Below, one piece after another: positions 1-6,395 of a stretch of 8,863 nt of DNA. Made by a program: the position numbers and the translations under genes. Source of the DNA: an uncultured Eubacteriales bacterium. GTDB taxonomy: Bacteria; Bacillota; Clostridia; UMGS1810. The notes under the pieces were generated by a model. The model ran no database searches and was not told the origin of the DNA. It saw nothing but the letters and a program-made list of their open reading frames with translations. The stretch spans positions 1 through 8,863 of the forward strand of contig USKN01000069.1 in assembly GCA_900555295.1 (NCBI GenBank), given 5' to 3'. Numbering within the stretch: position 1 is the first letter of the stretch; each line of letters begins with the position of its first letter.

Positions 1-197
1 TTGGAATCACTCTGATCGGTATCGCTGATACAAACTGTGATCCGGAAGAACTTGACTATGTAATTCCGGGTAACGACGACGCTATCAGAGCCGTAAAACT
101 TATTGCATCAACAATTGCAAATGCTGTTATCGAAGGCAGACAGGGTGAAGACGCATTACCCGAACAGCCCGAAGAAGAAGCAAATGACGCTGAATAA
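1..197 (+). CDS. rpsB: 30S ribosomal protein S2, C-terminal part (5' end outside window)
   Basis: Reading from base 3 gives 65 codons that end in TAA at 195-197. The visible peptide begins GITLIGIADTNCDPEELDYV and continues through IPGNDDAIRAVKL. This is the conserved C-terminal region of S2, where the I-(G/A)-(I/L)-(A/V)-DTN-x-(D/N)-P and IPGNDDA(I/S)R blocks are family hallmarks. S2 sits on the back of the 30S subunit and helps recruit S1. The tail after the helix at AVIEGRQ is acidic, rich in Glu, Pro and Ala, which is common for the poorly conserved S2 tail. Placement 29 bases upstream of tsf is the classic rpsB-tsf operon order. The visible codons favour ATC and GGT and contain no ATA, unlike the ger genes further right, as expected for a highly expressed gene. 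Confidence 0.97.
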   Translation, partial: GITLIGIADTNCDPEELDYVIPGNDDAIRAVKLIASTIANAVIEGRQGEDALPEQPEEEANDAE

Positions 198-214
198 TAC
201 TTAATACAATTAGT

Positions 215-220
215 GGAGGA
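215..220 (+). promoter_or_regulatory. ribosome binding site of tsf
   Basis: GGAGGA lies 6 bases before the ATG at 227. It is a near-perfect Shine-Dalgarno sequence and fixes the tsf start. Confidence 0.85.
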
Positions 221-226
221 ATAAAA

Positions 227-1117
227 ATGTTTACAGCTAAAGATGTAAAAGATTTAAGAGAAAAAACCGGATGCGGTATGATGGATTGTAAAAAAGCTCT
301 TACCGAAGCAAACGGCGATGTTGAAAAAGCAATAGAATTTTTAAGAGAAAAAGGCTTGGCAACAGCTGCAAAAAAATCAGGCAGAATTGCGGCAGAAGGT
401 CTTGTTGACGCTTATGTATGCGACGGTGTCGGTTCATTAATCGAAGTAAACTCCGAAACAGACTTTGTTGCAAAAAATGCCGATTTTAAAGAATTTGTTG
501 CAACACTTGCAAAGATTGTTGCCGACAGTAACCCTGCGGATGTTGACGCACTTAAAGCACTTAAATATACAGGTTCGGATTTAACTGTTGAAGAAATGTT
601 AAGAGAAAAAATTCTTACAATTGGTGAAAACCTTTCAATAAGAAGATTTGCACGTTTTGACAGCGGTGCCGTATCGTACATTCACGGCGGCGGAAGAATT
701 GGTGTTCTTGTAAAAGTTGAAGCTGACTTGAATAATGATGATGCACACGAAGCAGCAAGAGATGTTGCTATGCAGATTGCCGCAATTAATCCGCTTTATC
801 TTTCAAAAGATACTGTTCCTGCCGAAGATGTTGAAAAGGAAAAAACGGTTATTATAGCACAAATTAAAGAAGATCCCAAAAATGCAAGCAAACCCGACAA
901 TATTATAGAAAAAATGGTTGGCGGTAAAATTAATAAGTTCTATGAACAAAACTGCTTGCTCCAACAGGAATTTGTTAAAAACGGCGATTTTAAAGTAGAA
1001 GCTTATCTCGCATCAAAAGGAGTAAAGCTTGTTGACTACATTAGATTTGAAAAAGGCGAAGGTCTTGAAAAAAGAGAAGATAACTTTGCTGATGAAGTTG
1101 CAAGTATGATTAAATAA
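227..1117 (+). CDS. tsf: translation elongation factor Ts
   Basis: Encodes a 296-residue EF-Ts, the cytoplasmic nucleotide exchange factor that releases GDP from EF-Tu. The N-terminal UBA-like domain (about residues 4-45) carries the signature DLREKTGCGMMDCKKAL at 9-25 (the usual motif is LR-x-x-TG-x-G-(M/I)-(M/L)-DCKKAL). The core motif TDFVAKN follows at 78-84; its Asp-Phe pair inserts next to the EF-Tu nucleotide site. Two core subdomains and the C-terminal segment are all present, so the protein is full length and of the longer E. coli-like type rather than the short Thermus type. The start is supported by GGAGGA at 215-220. The gene follows rpsB by 29 bases and is followed by a strong terminator. 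pyrH and frr, which often come next in other bacteria, are not on this side. Confidence 0.98.
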   Translation: MFTAKDVKDLREKTGCGMMDCKKALTEANGDVEKAIEFLREKGLATAAKKSGRIAAEGLVDAYVCDGVGSLIEVNSETDFVAKNADFKEFVATLAKIVADSNPADVDALKALKYTGSDLTVEEMLREKILTIGENLSIRRFARFDSGAVSYIHGGGRIGVLVKVEADLNNDDAHEAARDVAMQIAAINPLYLSKDTVPAEDVEKEKTVIIAQIKEDPKNASKPDNIIEKMVGGKINKFYEQNCLLQQEFVKNGDFKVEAYLASKGVKLVDYIRFEKGEGLEKREDNFADEVASMIK

Positions 1118-1132
1118 TAAAAAATAAGAGTA

Positions 1133-1169
1133 AAAAAAGAACGTTTGCCAAAAGCTGACGTTCTTTTTT
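1133..1169 (+). terminator. Rho-independent terminator after tsf, probably bidirectional
   Basis: A perfect 12-base inverted repeat pairs 1133-1144 (AAAAAAGAACGT) with 1158-1169 (ACGTTCTTTTTT) around a 13-base loop. The right arm ends in six T, and the left arm begins in an A run that becomes a U tract on the minus strand. It lies 15 bases after the tsf stop and between convergent genes, so it can end rpsB-tsf from the left and mntP from the right. Confidence 0.88.
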
Positions 1170-1172
1170 GTG

Positions 1173-1190
1173 TGTTTATTTAAATAAACA
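1173..1190. repeat. perfect 18-base palindrome between tsf and mntP
   Basis: TGTTTATTT at 1173-1181 is followed directly by its exact reverse complement AAATAAACA at 1182-1190, with no spacer. It starts 4 bases after the tsf terminator. It could be a protein-binding site or an AT-rich cruciform, or a chance product of AT-rich spacer DNA. No role can be assigned from the sequence. Confidence 0.6.
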
Positions 1191-1269
1191 GTCTGTGTGG
1201 TGTATCAATTATATTGCGCCGCACAGCCCTGTTTTAAATTTTAATTTGAAGTGAGATAGAAAAATAATT

Positions 1270-1851
1270 TTAAAAATTTATTATTTCCATATGTTCAAGC
1301 AGTATTTTAACACCTATAAGTATAAGTATTATTCCACCGGCAATTTCAGCCTTTGTTTTAAATTTTGTGCCAAACAGTACACCTATTAAAAATCCAAATG
1401 CACTTATAATAAATGTGGTTAAACCTATAAGCAATGACGAACTAATTATGTCGGTGTCGAGAAAAGCAAATGTTATACCAACTGCAAGTGCGTCTATACT
1501 TGTAGCAACCGCAAGAACGGCTAACTCCTTTAAATCTATAACTGATGTCCTTTTTGCATTGGGCGCAGGCTCATCTTTTTCGGTCAGTGCCTCGTACAGC
1601 ATTTTTCCGCCTACAAATACCAACAGAATAAATGCAATCCAATGGTCAATTTCGGTTATGCTGTTTTGAAACTGTTTTCCCAAAAGCCAGCCTATACACG
1701 GCATAAGTGCCTGAAACACTCCAAAAAACAATGCAACAATAAATGCATATGAAAAATTAAACTTACGTGACGCTAAACCTTTACAGACGGCAGCAGCAAA
1801 TGCATCCATAGAAAGTCCGATACCTATTAACAAAACTTCAATAATTGACAT
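1270..1851 (-). CDS. mntP: manganese efflux pump MntP
   Basis: Encodes 193 residues of the MntP (YebN, formerly DUF204) family, an inner-membrane pump that exports Mn2+ and protects against manganese toxicity. The protein is an internal duplication of three-helix units. The first repeat carries GLSMDAFAAAVCKG at 12-25, with the conserved membrane Asp16. The second repeat carries the matching ATSIDALAVG at 116-125, with Asp120. Other family features are FGVFQALMP (43-51), GGKMLYEA (81-88) and a charged cytoplasmic loop at about 90-110 between the repeats. About six hydrophobic segments are visible and the length is normal for the family. The start is supported by GAGGAGA (1859-1865) 7 bases upstream. 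It follows the ger operon on the same strand but has its own promoter, so read-through from ger is possible but not required. Confidence 0.95.
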   Translation of the reverse strand: MSIIEVLLIGIGLSMDAFAAAVCKGLASRKFNFSYAFIVALFFGVFQALMPCIGWLLGKQFQNSITEIDHWIAFILLVFVGGKMLYEALTEKDEPAPNAKRTSVIDLKELAVLAVATSIDALAVGITFAFLDTDIISSSLLIGLTTFIISAFGFLIGVLFGTKFKTKAEIAGGIILILIGVKILLEHMEIINF

Positions 1852-1858
1852 ATTTATA

Positions 1859-1865
1859 TCTCCTC
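1859..1865 (-). promoter_or_regulatory. ribosome binding site of mntP
   Basis: On the minus strand GAGGAGA lies 7 bases before the ATG at 1851. It is a good match to the Shine-Dalgarno consensus and decides the start. Confidence 0.8.
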
Positions 1866-1894
1866 GTGTATATACTGTTTTTGTAGCAAAATAT

Positions 1895-1923
1895 ATAATA
1901 CCATATTATTGTTGTTTTTTCAA
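1895..1923 (-). promoter_or_regulatory. sigma-A-type promoter of mntP
   Basis: On the minus strand TTGAAA (1918-1923) is separated by exactly 17 bases from TATTAT (1895-1900). The -10 box is preceded by TGG, making an extended -10 (TGnTATTAT). The predicted transcript would start near 1888 and leave a leader of about 37 bases. That is too short for a yybP-ykoY manganese riboswitch, so any Mn2+ control would have to be by a repressor or activator. A promoter is inferred from sequence only. Confidence 0.65.
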
Positions 1924-1946
1924 GTATTTTTATTTCATTTTATTTT

Positions 1947-2111
1947 TTATACAAATAAAGCAGATATATCCGCCGCAAAAAGAATTAATACGGTAAATAC
2001 CGCACCCGGCCGATTGCCTTTTCCCTCGTAAATTGCGTATGATACAGTATATATATTTATCCATAAAATTAAAATAAATTTTAAAATTATCAGTAAAAAG
2101 CTGCTGTTCAT
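1947..2111 (-). CDS. small two-helix membrane protein, likely D subunit of the Ger receptor
   Basis: Encodes 54 residues starting MNSSFLLIILKF and ending DISALFV. The ATG at 2111-2109 overlaps the gerC stop TGA (2110-2108) as ATGA, the hallmark of translational coupling. A clear GGAGG (minus strand, 2119-2123) lies 7 bases upstream, inside the gerC end. A longer reading from 2174 lies inside gerC with no comparable site. Two hydrophobic stretches are visible, about residues 4-23 and 37-54, joined by a short polar loop containing EGKGNRP (29-35). Some Bacillus germinant receptor operons are known to carry or neighbour a small 'D' gene encoding a two-helix membrane protein of roughly this size that modulates receptor function. 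By position, size and topology this is the best candidate for such a subunit. No sequence motif proves it, so the functional call is inference while the reality of the gene is well supported. Confidence 0.75.
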   Translation of the reverse strand: MNSSFLLIILKFILILWINIYTVSYAIYEGKGNRPGAVFTVLILFAADISALFV

Positions 2112-3130
2112 ACAACCGCCTCCGTAACAATTTTTGCATTTGAATAAAGCGCGTACCAATCTGTTTTGCTCCATTTATTCTGGGTTAAATATGAGGATTT
2201 TAAATGTTGCTCAATATTTGTCATATCTATATGGCTTTTTTGCTCAAACGTATAGTAATTATTTATTATATCGCAAACACTTGTTTTGGCTTTTTTAACA
2301 AATTCATCTGTTTGATTTTCACATCTTATTTTAACCGTTGTTAAAATTTTAATATTGCTTTTATCTGTATTTGTTATTTTGATTTTAGGCTTTGATGAAA
2401 TGTATACGTCATAATAGCCATTGTTGTACATAACGGTGATTTTATTAAGTTTTCCCGTAAGTATACAATACGCGTCCAATAAATTGCTGTCGCTTAATAT
2501 AAAAATACTGCTGTTTTTATATATTGCCGCTTTGTAAATATATTCGTTATCCGTTATATCGGCAAGCGGAGATATAAACGCTCTGCCCGACATAACAGAT
2601 GAATATGCGTTTGCAAGAGATGTACTCGGTAAATATTTATTGCTTTTAAAAATGTTTGTAAAATACATATCGGGAGAGCTTTCGCATATTTTGTTTATTT
2701 GGTCTAAGTATTGCGCGGCACTGCCTGCGGTAAAAACCACATCTGCCGATGAATTTATGTTAAGTTTTAAATACATTTCGTCTATAAAGCTTTTAAACTT
2801 TGATGAGATATTTGTATTTGCCGCAATACACTCTATGTGTGTAAAACTTAGATGAGAACTTGTTTTTTTCTCAACCAGCACAGCGGCATCGGTAATACTT
2901 TCGGCATTAACCGTATTGCATTTAAGCGGTGCTTTTGCTCCTTTGTCTTTATCCGAAATATCCGCTGTTGCAAAAGTTACCGTTGTTTCATTATCGTTTA
3001 GGTCAATACCTATTGCGATAACGGTTAATGTGTTTTCGATTTCGGTTAAATCGTAGCAGCCTGCAAGTGATGTTAATAACGATAATACAAATATTATAAA
3101 TACTGTTTTAACTGTTTTGCACCGCAACAT
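2108..3130 (-). CDS. gerC: spore germinant receptor C subunit, lipoprotein (GerAC family)
   Basis: Encodes 340 residues of the Ger(x)C family. A lipoprotein signal peptide is clear: basic residues at 5-8, a hydrophobic stretch at 9-22, and the lipobox LAGC at 22-25, so Cys25 should be lipidated and the protein anchored outside the spore inner membrane. The mature start CYDLTEIENTLTVIAIGIDL matches the family pattern of C-(W/Y)-D-x-x-E-(I/L)-(D/E), then a hydrophobic run and GID. The body is mixed alpha/beta, as in the three-domain C subunit. The C-terminal region is a little shorter than the 370-400 residues usual for the family. The start is supported by AAAGGTG (minus strand, 3138-3144) 7 bases upstream. 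It overlaps gerB by 23 bases and overlaps the small downstream gene by 4, so the operon is tightly coupled. Confidence 0.93.
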   Translation of the reverse strand: MLRCKTVKTVFIIFVLSLLTSLAGCYDLTEIENTLTVIAIGIDLNDNETTVTFATADISDKDKGAKAPLKCNTVNAESITDAAVLVEKKTSSHLSFTHIECIAANTNISSKFKSFIDEMYLKLNINSSADVVFTAGSAAQYLDQINKICESSPDMYFTNIFKSNKYLPSTSLANAYSSVMSGRAFISPLADITDNEYIYKAAIYKNSSIFILSDSNLLDAYCILTGKLNKITVMYNNGYYDVYISSKPKIKITNTDKSNIKILTTVKIRCENQTDEFVKKAKTSVCDIINNYYTFEQKSHIDMTNIEQHLKSSYLTQNKWSKTDWYALYSNAKIVTEAVV

Positions 3131-4208
3131 TATTTTTCACCTTTCTTTTTTGATACCTATTGTTTATTAAAATACATACAATGGGTAAATGTATTATATA
3201 AGCTGTAAATATATGCGAAAACTTTTCCCATATATAAATTATATCAAATTTAAGCATTAATACCGAAATTGTAAAAATAAGCAATGTTGTAACGGGCGAT
3301 ATACCGCGTCTGTCGCTTAATTTTAGTGCGTCGCACAATGCAACGGCTGTAGTATTTGCCATAAACGATAATGAAACCATCGACGAAAATATCCACGCGG
3401 TAAGCAGTAATATTTCACATCGGTTAAATATTATGCCAAAACCTGAAACGGAGGCTATATAGTATGACGGTAAAAGTATTTTTGAACGTATTATTTCGTA
3501 CGGCACGCACATTGCATAAACAAAACACATAACAGATATAAATATGCCTGCCGACAGAGCTGTTTTTATTGCCGTAAACAGCAGTTTTTTATATTTTAGC
3601 GCCTCGTTTTGTTTGTTGTATGCATACAAATATATTATATTTGAAAAAGCGCTGATACCGCTGAAACCTAAAAAGGTTGATTTTGCATTTTGCCCAAGCA
3701 GAGGGAATATTCGTTGAATTTGCGCGCTTTTAAATGATGAAAAAACAAAATATAATGCAAGTGCAAATATACAAACGGAAATTACTTTTCCGTACGATTT
3801 TAACGCGCCGTGTCCTGCGTGTATTCCAAAAATAACAGATATGCAAAAAAACATTGCAAGGTACGTATAAGGCGATTGCGGCATAAAAAACCTAAACGAA
3901 CATTGAACTGTACAGGAAAGCAGTATTGCACAATTAATAGCCGAAAATACAAAAAACACACCGGACACGTATCTCATAATTGGAGGGGAAAGAATGTTTT
4001 GCGTATTAATATTAAATTTATCGAGCAAAAAAGACAGTGCGGTAATTATAACAATTACCGATACCGTGCATATGAGTACGGTTATATAAGCCGCGTTTGC
4101 TCCGCTGTTTAAAAAAGGATACATACCGAAAAAAAACGCATTGACATATATAAGAATTGCGTAAAATATACTGCCTTTATTGCTGCTTGCGCTTGCAATT
4201 TCAGACAT
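3108..4208 (-). CDS. gerB: spore germinant receptor B subunit, transporter-like (GerAB family)
   Basis: Encodes 366 residues, almost wholly hydrophobic with about ten membrane segments, the length and topology of the GerAB / spore permease family in the APC (amino acid-polyamine-organocation) superfamily. Family-like landmarks are IQRIFPLLGQ at about 164-173, which matches the P-(L/V)-L-G segment after the fifth helix, and RCEILLLTAWIFSSMVSLSF in the eighth-helix region, where the family has R-x-(D/E)-x-(L/F)-x-(L/F)-x-x-W. In known receptors the B subunit binds the germinant rather than pumping it. It starts 32 bases after gerA, with GGGAG on the minus strand roughly 10 bases before the ATG. 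Its last codons overlap the gerC start. The ligand cannot be read from the sequence. Confidence 0.93.
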   Translation of the reverse strand: MSEIASASSNKGSIFYAILIYVNAFFFGMYPFLNSGANAAYITVLICTVSVIVIITALSFLLDKFNINTQNILSPPIMRYVSGVFFVFSAINCAILLSCTVQCSFRFFMPQSPYTYLAMFFCISVIFGIHAGHGALKSYGKVISVCIFALALYFVFSSFKSAQIQRIFPLLGQNAKSTFLGFSGISAFSNIIYLYAYNKQNEALKYKKLLFTAIKTALSAGIFISVMCFVYAMCVPYEIIRSKILLPSYYIASVSGFGIIFNRCEILLLTAWIFSSMVSLSFMANTTAVALCDALKLSDRRGISPVTTLLIFTISVLMLKFDIIYIWEKFSHIFTAYIIHLPIVCILINNRYQKRKVKNNVAVQNS

Positions 4209-4240
4209 TTTTAATCATCTCCCGTTTGTAGTTATTTGTA

Positions 4241-5836
4241 TTATTTTATCCATTTACGGCTGATAAACGCCTTATCTTCCTTATCGGTCGGCTTTGCCTC
4301 CGACGGGCGGTAATTTTGCCGCCACAGCGGAGGTGTAAACAGTTTTGATGCCAAGCTTGTACCGCTTGCAGGCGCAAGAGGCGACACGGCTCCCACACCA
4401 AACGATAAGGTGCATACATACATAAGTGTGTTTATAAACAATAACATCGACAACCCAAAAAATCCGCCTGCCGCCGCACCGAATATATATATAAATCTTG
4501 AAAATCTGAACGAAAAAGAAAGCGTGTAAGACGGAATGGCAAATTCTGCAAGTCCCGTTACGGCAACAATTATTATCATAATCGGACTTACAATATTTGC
4601 CTCAACCGCACTTTGCCCAAGTATAAGACCTCCCACAATTCCCAGAGTTGAACCTATGGCGCCGGGCATACGAACTCCCGCCTCCTTTATAAGCTCAAAT
4701 ACAACTTCCATAAGCAGCAGTTCGCTTATTATTGAAAAAGGAACCGATACGCGTGATGATTGAATTGCAAGTAAAAGCGGTGTTAAAATCAGCTCGCGGT
4801 GGTATTCGCATATGGCAACAAAAACTGCCGGAGCAAGTGCCGCCGTAAAGATTGCCGCCAAGCGAATAAAAGATATTAACATAGAGTACGGAAACCTCAA
4901 ATAGCTGTCCTCAACCGATGATGCAAGGTCAAATACGGTTGCGGGCATTACAAGAACGTGGGAACTGCCGTTCATTACCAGAGCGATTTTCCCCTCCAAA
5001 ACAGACTTGCATACACGGTCGGGACGTTCGGTTGTAAGCATTTGCGGTATAGGCAAAAAGCTTGCCTCCTCAGTGTATTTTTCAACATCGAGTACCGATA
5101 AAATATATTCGGCGTCTATATTTTTTAATCTGAATTTAACTTCGTTTACAAGGGTTGTGTTTGCAACGTTTGCCATATAAACAAGTGCGCCCGGTGTTTT
5201 ACTTGTTTTACCAAGCGATACATTTTCCATTATAAGGTTATGGCTGTTTATACTTTTTCGTATAAGCGCTGTATTGGTACGTAAAACCTCGTTAAATCCT
5301 TCGTGAGGTCCTTGTATAACGGCTTCGTTTGAAGGTGAGTCAACACCGCGGTGTTCCCACGATTTAACATCGGCTATCATACCCGTATCAAGTCCATCAA
5401 AAAAAAGTATGGCATTTCCTATATTTATTTTATGCGCCATATCATTTATATCGTCGGTAAGCGTTATTTGCCCTTGGGGAATAAGCGACGTATATATTTG
5501 CTCCGCCGTATACGGTGATGAGTCGGGTTTTCTTCTCATAAGAGGTTTTAGTATACATTCGTTAATAGATTCGCCGTCACTTAATCCGTCAACAGATACT
5601 ATAAGACCCTTTACTTTGTTTTTTCCGCAGTAAAACGATATATCACGAAATACAATATCACCGTTAAGCGGCATATTATAGAGTTTTTCAAGGTATTTTT
5701 TGTTATCGTCGAGGGAGGTTGATATTTTTTTCTTAATTGACGTATCAATTGCTTTTTTTTTCGAACTGTCACCTATATGAAAGTGCTGTGTGTTGTTTTT
5801 TGAATATAAAATTAAGCTTTTAAGTTTAAAGTTCAT
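4241..5836 (-). CDS. gerA: spore germinant receptor A subunit (GerAA family)
   Basis: Encodes 531 residues. The soluble N-terminal half (about 1-310) contains VIQGPHEGFNEVLRTNTALIRK at about 173-194, the family's (R/Q)-GP-x-EGF-x-E-x-L-R-TN motif, and TTERPDRVCKSVLEGKIALV at 268-287, the conserved T-E-R-P-D-x-V block. The membrane half (about 318-480) contains the most conserved GerA stretch, running from SVPFSIISELLLMEVVFELI (364-383) through AGVRMPGAIGSTLGIVGGL (386-404) to AEFAIPSY (430-437). The C-terminal PPLWRQNYRP (502-511) is also typical. The A subunit oligomerises in the spore inner membrane and is thought to form an ion-release channel. GAGGTGA (minus strand, 5845-5851) lies 8 bases before the ATG and confirms the start. 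It is first in the operon gerA-gerB-gerC-small gene. A forespore (sigma-G) promoter would be expected upstream but no convincing match could be picked out. Confidence 0.97.
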   Translation of the reverse strand: MNFKLKSLILYSKNNTQHFHIGDSSKKKAIDTSIKKKISTSLDDNKKYLEKLYNMPLNGDIVFRDISFYCGKNKVKGLIVSVDGLSDGESINECILKPLMRRKPDSSPYTAEQIYTSLIPQGQITLTDDINDMAHKINIGNAILFFDGLDTGMIADVKSWEHRGVDSPSNEAVIQGPHEGFNEVLRTNTALIRKSINSHNLIMENVSLGKTSKTPGALVYMANVANTTLVNEVKFRLKNIDAEYILSVLDVEKYTEEASFLPIPQMLTTERPDRVCKSVLEGKIALVMNGSSHVLVMPATVFDLASSVEDSYLRFPYSMLISFIRLAAIFTAALAPAVFVAICEYHRELILTPLLLAIQSSRVSVPFSIISELLLMEVVFELIKEAGVRMPGAIGSTLGIVGGLILGQSAVEANIVSPIMIIIVAVTGLAEFAIPSYTLSFSFRFSRFIYIFGAAAGGFFGLSMLLFINTLMYVCTLSFGVGAVSPLAPASGTSLASKLFTPPLWRQNYRPSEAKPTDKEDKAFISRKWIK

Positions 5837-5950
5837 TTAATCTTTCACCTCAAAAAGTATTATTTGTTATTTTTGGCGATATATACGTAAAAAGTATTGT
5901 GTGTATAAAAAAGCCAAATGATGTAAATAATACACTCGAGGTGAGAATAT
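5837..5950. promoter_or_regulatory. divergent gerA / veg promoter region
   Basis: These 114 bases must hold the start signals of both the ger operon (leftward) and the veg-family gene (rightward). Seen directly: the gerA site GAGGTGA on the minus strand (5845-5851), the veg site GAGGTGA on the plus strand (5938-5944), a ten-base direct repeat AAAAAGTATT at 5852-5861 and 5889-5898, and two loose inverted repeats, TTTGGC (5872-5877) with GCCAAA (5913-5918), and GTGTAT (5901-5906) with ATACAC (5930-5935). No -35/-10 pair on either strand is convincing, so exact promoters are left uncalled. Confidence 0.6.
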
Positions 5951-6229
5951 ATGAATAATTTTGATAATTCAAAAACCTGTTTTAAACAGGTAAAAGAAAG
6001 CATTTTAAAAATAAAAGGAATGACTGTTGCAATACGTTCGGTACGCGGCAGAAGAAGATTTGTAATAAAAAACTGCGTTATTTCGGGTGTGTATGATAAT
6101 TTATTCACCGTATCGGTTGCGGGCGACAGTCAGCCGTCAGCTAATTTATCGTTTGCCTATGCCGATGTTTTAACGGGAACAATAGCCATAACCGTGTATA
6201 AAAGAAACAATGACGAAAAAGTTTCATAG
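5951..6229 (+). CDS. veg: Veg family protein
   Basis: Encodes 92 residues of the Veg family (formerly DUF1021), a small protein widespread in Firmicutes with a compact beta-barrel-like fold. In Bacillus subtilis, veg is very strongly expressed during growth and its product has been linked to biofilm stimulation and spore outgrowth. Family features seen here are the N-terminal helix ending SILKIKGMTVAIRS, the basic GRRR at 53-56 within the stretch aligned to the family's NGGRRK, the hydrophobic strand YDNLFTVSV, and the near-invariant SFAYADVLTGTIAI at about 67-80 (Bacillus has SYSYADVLTETV). About ten extra residues at the N terminus relative to B. subtilis are supported by GAGGTGA (5938-5944), 6 bases before this ATG. 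It is transcribed away from gerA. No clear terminator follows. Confidence 0.9.
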   Translation: MNNFDNSKTCFKQVKESILKIKGMTVAIRSVRGRRRFVIKNCVISGVYDNLFTVSVAGDSQPSANLSFAYADVLTGTIAITVYKRNNDEKVS

Positions 6230-6290
6230 CAAAATAAACAAGTATTTTAACGTGTTTTTGTAATAATAACCAATATTTGCCCAAGTTATT

Positions 6291-6314
6291 TTTAAAATAT
6301 TGCAGTATTTTAAA
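6291..6314. repeat. inverted repeat flanking the -35 box
   Basis: TTTAAAATA (6291-6299) and its exact reverse complement TATTTTAAA (6306-6314) flank the hexamer TTGCAG, so the -35 box is the whole spacer. This is where an operator would sit, but both arms are pure A/T, so chance is a real alternative. Confidence 0.45.
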
Positions 6315-6328
6315 TAATAATGTATAAT
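6300..6328 (+). promoter_or_regulatory. sigma-A-type promoter of the P-loop/yigZ/trxA/pbp operon
   Basis: TTGCAG (6300-6305) is separated by exactly 17 bases from a perfect TATAAT (6323-6328). Transcription would begin near 6335, giving a leader of about 60 bases before the start at 6396. The next three genes follow with gaps of 36, 17 and 22 bases and no other promoter of this quality, so it probably drives all four. The call is inferred from sequence. Confidence 0.75.
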
Positions 6329-6381
6329 ATATTTAAACAAGAAAACAAAAATCAGCGTTTTCTAATATTATTATATGTCCA

Positions 6382-6387
6382 GGGAGG
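6382..6387 (+). promoter_or_regulatory. ribosome binding site deciding the P-loop gene start
   Basis: GGGAGG lies 8 bases before the ATG at 6396. An earlier in-frame ATG at 6375 has no such site and would place this one inside the coding region, so 6396 is preferred. Confidence 0.8.
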
Positions 6388-6395
6388 AATTGGCT

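Larger units (their letters stand above)
6230..6374 (+). promoter_or_regulatory. AT-rich intergenic leader between veg and the P-loop gene
   Basis: This 145-base gap is very AT-rich and has no coding potential that I can support. It contains the promoter at 6300-6328, an inverted repeat around its -35 box, and a ten-base direct repeat AGTATTTTAA at 6241-6250 and 6304-6313. No GC-rich terminator hairpin for veg was found, so some read-through into the next operon is likely. Confidence 0.55.

Noticed and set aside
412..681. Minus-strand ORF of 89 codons inside tsf
   Set aside because: It is antisense to a clear EF-Ts gene, has no ribosome binding site, and its product has no recognisable features.
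1367..1669. Plus-strand ORF of 100 codons opposite mntP
   Set aside because: It is a shadow of the MntP coding sequence on the other strand with no start signal.
1852..1946. Possible yybP-ykoY riboswitch ahead of mntP
   Set aside because: The space is too short and AT-rich and no matching stems were seen.
1930..2139. Minus-strand ORF of 69 codons overlapping the small ger membrane gene
   Set aside because: It is in another frame, is Arg- and Cys-rich and polar, and has no ribosome binding site. The 54-codon frame with GGAGG and the ATGA overlap is clearly better.
3810..4112. Plus-strand ORF of 100 codons opposite gerB
   Set aside because: The product is strongly basic and low in complexity, as expected for the antisense of a hydrophobic gene. 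No start signal.
5860..6108. Minus-strand ORF of 82 codons across the gerA-veg gap
   Set aside because: It overlaps veg and both ribosome binding sites, and no start signal is present.
6230..6290. Possible terminator after veg
   Set aside because: Only weak A/T pairing is visible, with no stable stem followed by a T run.
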